This document shows positions 20,637 through 29,319 of a DNA stretch of 63,435 nt, piece after piece. This DNA comes from Halanaerobiales bacterium (GTDB taxonomy: Bacteria > Bacillota_F > Halanaerobiia > DY22613). The notes beneath the pieces are model-generated. The model was not told the origin of the DNA. It saw only the letters and a list, made by a program, of their open reading frames with translations, and searched no databases. Both the position numbers and the translations under genes were made by a program. The stretch covers positions 1 to 63,435 of the forward strand of contig JAGMES010000009.1 in the NCBI GenBank assembly GCA_023128035.1. The letters run 5' to 3'. Each line of letters starts with the position of its first letter. Positions within the stretch are counted from its first letter, which is position 1.

Positions 20637-21518
20637 CTACCAATTGACAATTAGATCATGTATAATTTTAATTCCTGCTGCATAGGTAAAAATCTTTTCC
20701 CAATTAATTGATTTAGTTTCTTCAATCTGAATTATATCACCATCTTGTAAATATATCACCTGTTCACCAGTGTTATTATCCAAATAATCTTTCAAATTAA
20801 TCACTTCAATTGAATTAAAATCTGCCTTATGAATAATCTTGACCTTTTTTAAGTCACCCCGTTCTGTCGGGCCACCTGCCATAGCTAATACATCAGCTGG
20901 AGTGGTCTTTTTCTCAATCGCATATGCACCTGGTTTCTTTACTTCGCCTAGAATATATACCTCTCTGGTAGCAAAAGGTACATAAATTACATCTCCTTCT
21001 TGTAGATCATAATTTTGATAACCGCCTTCACGTAAAAGGCGTTCTACATCAATTTTGATAACTGAATCATTTCTTGTCAAACTTACTTCCTCTAGAAGAG
21101 CCACCTTTTCATCTATAGCAGCCCTAGCCAAAACTTCTAATAGTCTAGTATGTGCATCAATCTGATAAACTCCAGACCTTACTACTGCTCCTAAAACACT
21201 GACCTCAGCTATCTTAAACTCTATAACAGATATTGTCACTTGAGGTGAATTGATATATTTTGCTAAAAGAGTTTCGATCTCTGTTTGCAATTCATTTGGA
21301 GTTAAATTTTCAGCTTTTAATTCACCAGCCAATGGCACAGATATAAACCCATCTGGACGTACAATCATTCTTTTTGTTAAATCGGGATGATTCCAAACAG
21401 AAAACTCTATCATATCACCAGTAGAAAGAAGATATCTTCCCTCTTCCGCTATTACGCTAAATTGAACTAGTAAAACTATAGTTATTACAATTATCAAACT
21501 CCTCAAGATTTTTGACAC
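20637..21518 (-). CDS. Outer-membrane polysaccharide exporter, Wza-like (SLBB domains)
   Basis: Forms the outer-membrane export channel for capsule or exopolysaccharide. After a signal peptide (LIIVITIVLLVQFSVIA) come a Poly_export domain (LLSTGDMIEFSVWNHPDL, VRPDGFISVPLAG) and two SLBB domains (SVLGAVVRSGVYQID; YILGEVKKPGAYAI). The C-terminal INWEKIFTYAAGIKIIHDLI could be the membrane-spanning helix. No lipobox cysteine is present, unlike E. coli Wza. Start taken as GTG 21518 eight bases after TTGGAG; TTG 21551 and GTG 21527 are alternatives. Confidence 0.9.
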   Translation of the reverse strand: MSKILRSLIIVITIVLLVQFSVIAEEGRYLLSTGDMIEFSVWNHPDLTKRMIVRPDGFISVPLAGELKAENLTPNELQTEIETLLAKYINSPQVTISVIEFKIAEVSVLGAVVRSGVYQIDAHTRLLEVLARAAIDEKVALLEEVSLTRNDSVIKIDVERLLREGGYQNYDLQEGDVIYVPFATREVYILGEVKKPGAYAIEKKTTPADVLAMAGGPTERGDLKKVKIIHKADFNSIEVINLKDYLDNNTGEQVIYLQDGDIIQIEETKSINWEKIFTYAAGIKIIHDLIVNW

Positions 21519-21634
21519 TTTTTTCACTCCAATCCCACAAATTTCACGCAAATGACCTTTATTTCCTTTTTTATTTATTCGCTAAAACAAAGAAATATCC
21601 TTTGAAAAAGAAAAAAATTAAAAAATAAAAATAT

Positions 21635-21664
21635 ACTATATTTTTCCCATGCCACCAGTGACAA
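21635..21664 (-). promoter_or_regulatory. Sigma-A-like promoter for the polysaccharide export operon
   Basis: On the minus strand TTGTCA (21659-21664) is separated by 18 bp from TATAGT (21635-21640). It lies about 115 bp upstream of the exporter start, with no gene between. It is the best promoter match in the 21519-21780 gap and is placed to drive the export, kinase and sugar genes below. Confidence 0.5.
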
Positions 21665-21780
21665 CTTTCTTGAGTCCTGATGACCTCTCGTGAATCAAAT
21701 CTTCTTACATATTTCTATAGATTTTCCCCAATTCCTTTAAAATTCGTTCATTCAATAGTAAAATACCTGTTAACAATTTG

Positions 21781-23112
21781 TCAATATTTCAAACTAAACT
21801 TAACATCAATCAGCGGTTCAATCAAGTCTGTCTCAACTGTAACATCAAAACAATCATAAGCACGAACTACTTTAGCCTTTCTTCTCTCTGCTTGTCCATC
21901 TAAAAGACTATACTTTGTATCATATTCAAAATCCCAACCCTCATCCAATTCATTTCTGTAATGATATGATATTTTCACCTCAAAAGATTCTTCCAATAGA
22001 TAGCTATCTATTGCAGTGGTAAACTCATTCTCCCACTGATCTGTACGAAGATAACCTAGACGCAGTTTCAACTGATCACTAAGAGGCGCGACTATCCACA
22101 AGTTGGATTTGCCTTGGATACTTGTCTCTACTTTATCAATCCATGTATACATGGGTGTGAATTTCCATCCTAAACTTGTACTTCCTAGCGTATAATGATC
22201 CTGTAGTTTTGTTTGAACATAAACTTTTTTGTTAAACTCAGAATTTGCTTTTACTTTTGTTAAGCCAGCCTTTAAACTGATATCAATCCCAGCAATATTC
22301 CACAGAGGTGTACTACCTTCTATAGAAGGAATCATATCTTCAGAAGATTTTTGCTGCAGTTTCAGATTAGTCTTCCACCCTTTATGGAGATATCCGAATA
22401 CCAATGTTTTTTCATCTGTTCCATCTTCCTCCCAAAGCCAGTCAGCTTTTCCGTTCAAACCTTCTTTATTCTCACGCCAGTTTAACCCTATTCCTCCTGC
22501 CCAGCCTTGATCATATTCTAGCCTACCAGAAGCTGTTATACCGTCTCCAAGCCTATAATCGCCATTTAAAACCCCATCCACGCCTCCTCTAGTACTGAGC
22601 GTTAGATTGCTTTGTAAACGTAGTGCAGGGTTTATTTGATATAAACCATTAAAACTTAATCCTATGCCCTCTTCCCTTGAATAAAACACTTTAGGAATCC
22701 AATCAGGGAACTGATAACTTCCATCACGATAGTTTAGAACCAAATCCATTGGTAGAGGAATAGTTACTTTTCCTATCATTATTTTAACTCCAGACAATTT
22801 TAACCTTTCCTTAGGAATAATCTCCACTCTTTTTGCCAGAATCAAATAATGGGGCTCTGTTTTCACGCACGCTGTAAAGGCTACTCTATCAAGATAATAA
22901 TGTTGTGTCACTAAATCTAAATATAATTGCTCGCCTGTCATCCTCTTTCCTTCATACCAAAATTCAAAACCTTCTGTAGCCTTTACATATCCTTCTCCCA
23001 ATTCTATCAAACCTGCATCCAATGTTTGAGTGTCTTTGGCAACAACAACACCTGAACAAATAAACAATAAGAAAAGTAAAGTGTATATAAAAATCTCTTT
23101 TTTTATCAGCAT
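21781..23112 (-). CDS. Short LptD-like outer-membrane beta-barrel protein
   Basis: A 443-aa exported protein with a signal peptide (IYTLLFLLFICSGVVVA). After about 130 residues containing AKRVEIIPKERLKLSG and GKVTIPLPM, which recall the LptD linker before the barrel, the rest alternates in beta strands and ends in FSLKY. The late YDCFDVTVE segment resembles the conserved C-terminal region of LptD. It lacks a long OstA domain, so it is shorter than the LptD at 56158. Start ATG 23112 follows AAAGGAGATTGTCG. It may be an LPS or polysaccharide assembly barrel; function unproven. Confidence 0.6.
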   Translation of the reverse strand: MLIKKEIFIYTLLFLLFICSGVVVAKDTQTLDAGLIELGEGYVKATEGFEFWYEGKRMTGEQLYLDLVTQHYYLDRVAFTACVKTEPHYLILAKRVEIIPKERLKLSGVKIMIGKVTIPLPMDLVLNYRDGSYQFPDWIPKVFYSREEGIGLSFNGLYQINPALRLQSNLTLSTRGGVDGVLNGDYRLGDGITASGRLEYDQGWAGGIGLNWRENKEGLNGKADWLWEEDGTDEKTLVFGYLHKGWKTNLKLQQKSSEDMIPSIEGSTPLWNIAGIDISLKAGLTKVKANSEFNKKVYVQTKLQDHYTLGSTSLGWKFTPMYTWIDKVETSIQGKSNLWIVAPLSDQLKLRLGYLRTDQWENEFTTAIDSYLLEESFEVKISYHYRNELDEGWDFEYDTKYSLLDGQAERRKAKVVRAYDCFDVTVETDLIEPLIDVKFSLKY

Positions 23113-23194
23113 CGACAATCTCCTTTAGCATTATTATATTACTCTTTAATTCGCTAAAACCTCATCTTCTTCCTCCATGTAATTAATGGAATAT

Positions 23195-23229
23195 AAAAAG
23201 CTGAGATAAAAAGATCATCTCAGCTTTTT
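23195..23229 (-). terminator. Rho-independent terminator
   Basis: A 13-bp perfect stem (AAAAAGCTGAGAT and its complement) with a 9-nt loop ending in five T residues, starting 2 bp after the stop of the minus-strand beta-barrel gene at 23231. Confidence 0.88.
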
Positions 23230-23230
23230 G

Positions 23231-24271
23231 TTAAAAACGAACCTCTAATCTCGCTTGTGCTGTTTTTTCATCATCTGATTCAGTCTCTTGGGGTAAAACC
23301 CATATATACTGAAACTGAAGTGAAGTATTCTCAGCAAAATTAACATTAAGTCCTAAATCCCAGATTGATTTGACCCCATCATCTGGAATCTGATAATCCA
23401 TTACCTTACTATAAACAGCTTTCAAAGAGGCCAGATCAATTAAGTTCAATTGCACCCCTGTAGAGGTTACTGCTTTTTGGTCTGTTTGATTCTCCATCTC
23501 AAAGGTAGCATTTAACTCCTTAGTCATATCATTTAACTGAAAACCTAAAACCGTTTTAGAGGAACTTGCCTTGTTTCCCTCCTCACTCATGGAAACATAA
23601 TCAGCGAAAAAATTATAGAAATTTGTAGGTTGCACAGCCATTCCTAGTTGAGTAACAATAAGATCATTAGAATATCTTTCTTTTCCTATGTTCGCAATAA
23701 GCTCTGGCAACCAGACCGGCATTAGCCCAATATCCAAGAAATTCGAATCCCTAGAAATAACACCATAAGTTGCATTAAAACTAGTAAAATCAGTAGGGTT
23801 AACTGCGAGAAATACAGATTTCTGAGTTTGAACACCATCATGATCATTCAATATTTTTTTGTAATCAGCATTCAATAAAAGTCCTGGGAGTAGTTTCAAT
23901 TCTAATCCTGCATTCTGTGACAGAAACTTATATTCACCTATAATTGTATCATTAACCTTCGTAAAATCATTCAGGGTATCATACCCATAAGAAATAGTAA
24001 CTCCATTTAGAAGATGACTCTGAGCCTCAATAGTGTATTGCTCTAAACCCTCATTGAGTTCCTCCGCTTCAGAATTTTCCTTCTGATATAAAACAATCTC
24101 CATTAAATTTGGAGAAAACAGACTATAAGAATCGACAACCTCTCCCTTACTCACATCGAAACTATAATCCTCTTCAATACCATCCTCTGCAAGGATATGT
24201 GGTGAGATTATAAAAAGCATAAATAAAATAAACAGAAAGCTAAACCAGTTTTTTTGAATCATTTTTCTCAT
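23231..24271 (-). CDS. Putative outer-membrane beta-barrel protein
   Basis: A 346-aa protein I do not recognise by family. It has a signal peptide (FLFILFMLFIISPHILA), alternating hydrophobic/polar strands throughout, and ends in ARLEVRF with a C-terminal Phe, as outer-membrane barrels do. Start ATG follows GGGGTGGTGTGA. It lies between the LptD-like barrel and the SLH porin and has its own terminator. A porin-like or assembly role is possible. Confidence 0.65.
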   Translation of the reverse strand: MRKMIQKNWFSFLFILFMLFIISPHILAEDGIEEDYSFDVSKGEVVDSYSLFSPNLMEIVLYQKENSEAEELNEGLEQYTIEAQSHLLNGVTISYGYDTLNDFTKVNDTIIGEYKFLSQNAGLELKLLPGLLLNADYKKILNDHDGVQTQKSVFLAVNPTDFTSFNATYGVISRDSNFLDIGLMPVWLPELIANIGKERYSNDLIVTQLGMAVQPTNFYNFFADYVSMSEEGNKASSSKTVLGFQLNDMTKELNATFEMENQTDQKAVTSTGVQLNLIDLASLKAVYSKVMDYQIPDDGVKSIWDLGLNVNFAENTSLQFQYIWVLPQETESDDEKTAQARLEVRF

Positions 24272-24360
24272 TCACACCACCCCTTCTACATAGAATGTCC
24301 TCTATAACTATTTCTATGTTTCTTTCAAAATTCCTCCCGAAAATAAGTAGCCAAAATATG

Positions 24361-24389
24361 AAAAAACCTCCGGGAATATCCCGGAGGTT
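24361..24389 (-). terminator. Rho-independent terminator of the SLH porin gene
   Basis: An 11-bp perfect stem (AACCTCCGGGA with its complement) around a 3-nt loop, followed on the minus strand by a T run; 33 bp after the stop codon. The strength suits a highly expressed gene. Confidence 0.95.
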
Positions 24390-24421
24390 AGAGTTTAACT
24401 TTTGATTAGGCTAAACTTCGA

Positions 24422-26851
24422 TTAGAAGCTTAAGCTTAAACCAGTAGTCAGTTCTTTAGCAGTATAATCTTCAGCGTCAACTATACTATCAAAGTCAAGA
24501 TAAGTGTAGTTAACTTCAGCATTTAAGTCAGTAGCAAGCTCATAACCAAAACCAACAGTATGCTTAACTACTAAACCATTTAAAGAATCGTCAGCAGCAA
24601 TTTCACGGTTATCATAAACGAAACCGTAAGCTACGTCAGCTTTTTCGCTCAATACTTTTGTTACGTCAATACCCAAGTTGATGTTACTACCAGAAATAGC
24701 TTGTTCTGGAACAGCTTCGTTTTCTGGAGTTGCAGGATCATCTAAAATAGCTGCTTCAGTATAAGACTCATAACCAAAACCAGCAATTGTATCAATATTG
24801 AAACCTAATACTTCATAAGCTTCTGGGTTAACACCAGCTCCAACATATAGATAATCGCTTTCCATGAAATCTTTCTCGAAGTTAGCACTAAAGATAGAGT
24901 ACTCAATACCAGCATCTAATGTTAATACTTCAGCTACTAAGTCTAAGCTAGCACCAGCAGTATAAAGATCGTTTTCATATGCAACTGCATACTCATGAAC
25001 AGATAAATTTTTACCATCTACGTCATCTTTTAAACCAAATACACAGTTAGCAGTAGCAGTCATACCTTCAACAGGAAGGTCGCGACTAAAGTCAGCATAA
25101 ACTCTGTTATACAAATCTAAGTCATCGTCATCTTCGTCAACATAAATGTGATCAAATAAAAGTTCCATGATCTCATTACCATCATTATCAAATTCACCAG
25201 TACCTACTAAAGTATCAAAGTCAGTGAACTGATCATAATTGAATCCTGCAGTTACATCGAAACCAAATTGAGTTGTTTGGTACTCTGCACCCAACATTGT
25301 ACGGTCAGCTTCATCAGTGATAACACCTGCTTCAGTAGAAGCTAAATCCATATCAAACCAACCAGTTAAGTTACCTTTAACTAAATCAGCACCGAAACCG
25401 AAATCAGTTACAGCATAACCATTGTAACGAGCATTAACTGTAAGCATTTCATCTAATAAAGTCATGTCAGCAGCGATATCAATACCATCTTCATTAACAC
25501 CACTTGGAAGGATACCATCAAACTCATCATCATTAATAGTCAAGTTACCTTCAACATTTAAAGCAGCAAAAGCTTTCTTAGCATTGATAGTGAAGTACTT
25601 ACCATAGTCAGTATCATCATCATTAATATAAGTCTTGTCGATAGCTAAGTCAATGTTCAAGTCAGTATCAAACAAAGTATAAGGAACATTTAAACCAGCT
25701 ACGAAATCACCACTCTCAACAACGTCATCTATTCCGAAGAACAGAGTAGCATCGAAAAGATTAAGAGCATGCTTAGCAACGAGCTTGTTAGTAATACTAG
25801 CAGGATCAATAATTGGATCATCTACTAGAGTACCAATTGCATTAGTATAGTCACCATCAGCGTTTACGAAGTATTCGAAATGACGGATCAATGCATATAC
25901 ATTGTCACCAACAGTAACTTCGATACCATTATATTCTGCTTCATCATCACCAAACAAATATGGTGCAAGATTTAAAAGTTGTTCACGAGCTAAAACAGCA
26001 GTGAAGTCATCACCAATAACTGTGGCAGCAATTTCACCAAGTGCTAAACCATCATTAGCAACCCAAACGAAATCATCAGTTACAGCAGCTACATCAAAGC
26101 TAACTTCTAGGTTCTCAGTAGTAACGTCGAAACCTAAACCAAGCTCATGGTTAATAGCGGAATCAGCTGCATCATAAGCAACAACATCATCATCTTCATC
26201 AACCATAGCGAAAGGATCTACATAAGCAGTAGCAACACTAATAATATTACCAAATGCATCTAGAGTTATAGCTGGATCAAGAACTGTCTTGTTAATAGTT
26301 ACATCATAAGTTCCTCTCCAGTCGATAACTTCTAAAGCAGCAACGCGAACTTTAAGATCTTCAACGTCAGTAGTCAAAGTATCTAACTTAGCGCCCATAG
26401 CTTCAAGTTCGAATTTGAACTCCATAGCTAAAGCTTCAACAATTGCAGCTACTTCTACAGCTTGACCTTCAGTTAAGCTATCAGGAATAACTACTTCATT
26501 CTTACCAGCTTCTTTAGCGATTAAGCTCTTGAAGATAGCAATAACATCTTCAGCTTGACCAGCAGTAAGACCATCTTCTAAAGTCTCAACTTTGTCAGCT
26601 AAAAGAGTTCTCTCAGCATCAACTTTGTCAAGTAAACGAGCTACAACAGTAGCGATCTCGTAACGAGTCATAGCGTTTTTACCACTGAAGTTACCATCTG
26701 GGTAACCAGTAATCAGACCAGTACCAGCCAACTTATTCACAGCTTCATAAGCCCAGTGAGTTGCAGGAACATCACTAAATGGACCAGCAAATGCTGGCAC
26801 TGCTAAAGCTAAAACGATAGCTAAAGCTACTAACATAGAAATTCTCTTCAT
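24422..26851 (-). CDS. SLH-domain outer-membrane protein, OmpM-like
   Basis: Major outer-membrane protein of diderm Firmicutes, linking the outer membrane to the cell wall. The 809-aa protein has a signal peptide cleaved after AFA, one SLH domain (FSDVPATHWAYEAVNKLAGT ... MTRYEIATVVARLL, about residues 24-75), a helical coiled-coil stalk (about 75-175) and a very acidic beta-barrel of some 600 residues ending in LSLSF. Acidic bias (many D and E) fits a halophile. Start ATG follows AAGGGGGAAATTACA. The leader is long and a strong terminator follows. Confidence 0.93.
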   Translation of the reverse strand: MKRISMLVALAIVLALAVPAFAGPFSDVPATHWAYEAVNKLAGTGLITGYPDGNFSGKNAMTRYEIATVVARLLDKVDAERTLLADKVETLEDGLTAGQAEDVIAIFKSLIAKEAGKNEVVIPDSLTEGQAVEVAAIVEALAMEFKFELEAMGAKLDTLTTDVEDLKVRVAALEVIDWRGTYDVTINKTVLDPAITLDAFGNIISVATAYVDPFAMVDEDDDVVAYDAADSAINHELGLGFDVTTENLEVSFDVAAVTDDFVWVANDGLALGEIAATVIGDDFTAVLAREQLLNLAPYLFGDDEAEYNGIEVTVGDNVYALIRHFEYFVNADGDYTNAIGTLVDDPIIDPASITNKLVAKHALNLFDATLFFGIDDVVESGDFVAGLNVPYTLFDTDLNIDLAIDKTYINDDDTDYGKYFTINAKKAFAALNVEGNLTINDDEFDGILPSGVNEDGIDIAADMTLLDEMLTVNARYNGYAVTDFGFGADLVKGNLTGWFDMDLASTEAGVITDEADRTMLGAEYQTTQFGFDVTAGFNYDQFTDFDTLVGTGEFDNDGNEIMELLFDHIYVDEDDDDLDLYNRVYADFSRDLPVEGMTATANCVFGLKDDVDGKNLSVHEYAVAYENDLYTAGASLDLVAEVLTLDAGIEYSIFSANFEKDFMESDYLYVGAGVNPEAYEVLGFNIDTIAGFGYESYTEAAILDDPATPENEAVPEQAISGSNINLGIDVTKVLSEKADVAYGFVYDNREIAADDSLNGLVVKHTVGFGYELATDLNAEVNYTYLDFDSIVDAEDYTAKELTTGLSLSF

Positions 26852-27543
26852 TGTAATTTCCCCCTTGATTGTTTTGTAATTTTTTTGGTATTTTTGATAA
26901 ACTGTAGTTCTTTTGAATCACCATATCAAGTGGAAAATTTTAGTATGAGTTTCCTTGTTTCCTCAACCAAACTTTTCTCACCGATTTAATTATCAAAGAA
27001 CCAGTTTATTCAATAAAATATCATCCACAGCCATCCTCCATACGGCAATCGTAGGGCACCTCCTTTCACCGCTTAAAAACACTGTGTATGATAAACTTGA
27101 TAACTTTTTTCAGTCACACTTATCAGTAATTCTATCTCTTTTCAAAATCTCCTGCCTGTCTAACACTATATACTTATTCCAGTTATAAAAGAATTATGAC
27201 AGAAAGATTTCAGAAAAAATTATTACTTTAATATGAGCAACTCTTCTTTGTATTCTTCATAACTTTTTAATCTCCTGCAAAACTCTTGAAAGAATTTTTG
27301 CCAGTTTGTACACTTCAAATCTGTTTCGTTATGAAGTGTTTGGAATAGAGTCAACATAAAAGAGTATTCAATATCATTTTTTACGTCTTAATCATCAATT
27401 CTCTATAAACTTTCGAAATCCTTCTCAAATAGTGCGGGTACTATTTCCCTTTTCAGAGTGACTATTGAACTAGTATCACACATAATTATTAGCCACTGTC
27501 TAGGGCTATATTACTACTTCTCTAACTCCTCGAAAATTCCTTC
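26852..27543 (-). promoter_or_regulatory. 692-bp leader/intergenic region upstream of the SLH porin gene
   Basis: No credible protein gene is present. On the minus strand a possible promoter GTGACT-18 bp-TATCAT lies around 27085-27120. Further down is a strong orphan ribosome-binding site AAAGGAGGTG at about 27056-27066 with no ordinary ORF behind it: only short frames of 12-18 codons from TTG or ATT follow. The leader of over 200 nt between that site and the porin ATG could fold or encode a leader peptide. Nothing else recognised between 27240 and 27543. Confidence 0.4.
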
Positions 27544-27969
27544 TTAATTTTTAAAAAATTTACTACCTATTTCAGGCAATTCTCCCAGATAGCGTTTCAA
27601 AAGAATTACGGCTACCAGATCATCGAATGGCCTTGAAGGAGTTTGCATAGATATTGGAAGCAATCTTCTTAAACCCCTTGGAGGGTATATTTCAAAAAAC
27701 AATTTTCTTCCTTCTAAAGTTGAAAACGATTCATCGATTAAAACCAGTGGATATTTAGAACCAGACAACTTCAACTTATTCTGAAACTCCTTTGAAAGAG
27801 TCCCATTGCCTAATATGATCTTCTGCAAAGCAAACTTTTCTGACCAACCCTTAAAACGCTCTATAAATTCCTCAGTGAGTACTACAGCATGGTATATAAC
27901 CCTCTTAGAGGATGAATCATATATAGCTATACCTGTTTTATCTTTACCAGGATCAATTGCTAAAATCAT
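27544..27969 (-). CDS. YqgF/RuvX-like RNase H-fold protein
   Basis: A 141-aa protein with the RNase H-fold nuclease pattern: ILAIDPGKDKTGIAI at the N-terminus, IILGNG strand, LIDESFSTLEGR and the C-terminal PSRPFDDLVAVILLKRYL with the late aspartates. Close to pre-16S rRNA nuclease YqgF/RuvX but divergent, so it may be a paralogue of the house-keeping enzyme. Its ATG overlaps the DUF3084 stop as ATGA, hence it is translated with the Lpt operon. Confidence 0.75.
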   Translation of the reverse strand: MILAIDPGKDKTGIAIYDSSSKRVIYHAVVLTEEFIERFKGWSEKFALQKIILGNGTLSKEFQNKLKLSGSKYPLVLIDESFSTLEGRKLFFEIYPPRGLRRLLPISMQTPSRPFDDLVAVILLKRYLGELPEIGSKFFKN

Positions 27970-29294
27970 GGTAAATTCACCACAGGGGAAACATCAAAAC
28001 GTAAATTTTCAGTAGATAAAGTTTCCTGTCGCCAGATATCTCTCTTAGCCTGGATGATAATCTTTACTTTTCCATTCAAAGTTTTTATCTTCTCCACAAT
28101 AAGATAAAAATCAGGAAAACTAATTTTACCAACTCCACCGCTCACATTCCTAAATAATCCCCGTTCAATCGAACGTTGACTCATTTTTTCTAAAAGTTCA
28201 TTTAATTCATTTTGTACACTAGTTATATCTTTATCAGAATCAATTTCTTTTTGAATAACTATTTCATTGCTCTCATAAATTTTATAATTTGGTTCCCAAA
28301 CCATTATCGCTTCTAAAAACTCTCCAGCTAAAGTATTTTTTTTCGGGAAGATTCCCACTAATATTTTCTCATTTTTTGGATCAAGTAAAGCCTCGGCAAT
28401 TTGAATCAAATTAGATGGATCAAATTTCAAACTCAAACCCATCTCATCAACCTGCAACATATTTTTCTGAAGTGCTTTATTTGCACGAACTATATAATTA
28501 TTCATCGCATCCAAAATCTCTTCTTGTTTCTGAAAATCAGGTATTGTCTTAAGAGATTCAAAATAAATTAAGTCATCTTTCTGATAAACAATATCTTTAT
28601 TTTCATAAGCTTTTTTAACTTGTTGACCTTCTAATATTAAATAGATATTTTTTTTCGTTAAGTCCTCAGTTTGTTTAATTAATCCATTTACTTGTGATTC
28701 CAAAGTTTCAATAGCATCTTTTAATATAGGTAGCTCGTTTTCTATATTTGCTTTTTCATCTTCTAACTGAGCCTTCTGTTCATCTAATATAATAATCTTT
28801 TGATCTAGTTCAATTTTAGATTCATTAAGCTGATAATAATCATCCTGAGCTTTTACCAGACTGATCTCCATGTCCATGTAGCTGATCTCCAACTCTTGAT
28901 ATTCCTTTTTTTTCAAATCTAATTCAAGTTGAAGTTCTTCATTTTCAGAGTAAAACTGTTTCTTTTCTTCCTTAAGTTCCTCTAATTCAATTTGAGTATC
29001 AGTTATCTCTACTTCCTTTTCTGATACTTGTTGATTTAATCGACCTAGTTTTGCTACCATCTCTTCCATATCAAAAACAGCTGTTCGAACTCCTTCCGAG
29101 CCTATCATTAATAGAGCGATGGAAATAGTTGCAATCAAAATTCCTGTCAATATTGTTATAATAATAGATGTATATTTGGGGCGAATACCGAATATAGATA
29201 AACGCTTTTTGCCAATTTTCATTCCAATCTGATCTCCCAGATAAGCAATAAGTCCACTAACTACTATTAAAGCAAAAATCATATACAGAAGCAT
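27966..29294 (-). CDS. DUF3084-like inner-membrane coiled-coil protein
   Basis: A protein of about 442 aa with two N-terminal membrane helices (LLYMIFALIVVSGLIAYL; IITILTGILIATISIALLM) and the short IGKKRLSIFGIRPKYTS between them, which is typical of DUF3084. A long coiled coil (about residues 70-230) and a globular C-terminal domain follow. Function is unknown; it sits directly after lptF and is translationally coupled to a YqgF-like gene. ATG 29294 is chosen; GTG 29309 or 29306 nearer the AAAGGTGG site are possible. Confidence 0.75.
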   Translation of the reverse strand: MLLYMIFALIVVSGLIAYLGDQIGMKIGKKRLSIFGIRPKYTSIIITILTGILIATISIALLMIGSEGVRTAVFDMEEMVAKLGRLNQQVSEKEVEITDTQIELEELKEEKKQFYSENEELQLELDLKKKEYQELEISYMDMEISLVKAQDDYYQLNESKIELDQKIIILDEQKAQLEDEKANIENELPILKDAIETLESQVNGLIKQTEDLTKKNIYLILEGQQVKKAYENKDIVYQKDDLIYFESLKTIPDFQKQEEILDAMNNYIVRANKALQKNMLQVDEMGLSLKFDPSNLIQIAEALLDPKNEKILVGIFPKKNTLAGEFLEAIMVWEPNYKIYESNEIVIQKEIDSDKDITSVQNELNELLEKMSQRSIERGLFRNVSGGVGKISFPDFYLIVEKIKTLNGKVKIIIQAKRDIWRQETLSTENLRFDVSPVVNLP

Positions 29295-29319
29295 CCAGGT
29301 ATTCACCACCTTTACAAAA

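Noticed and set aside
26955..27188. 77-codon plus-strand ORF in the porin leader
   Set aside because: Composition is not protein-like and no start signals are present.
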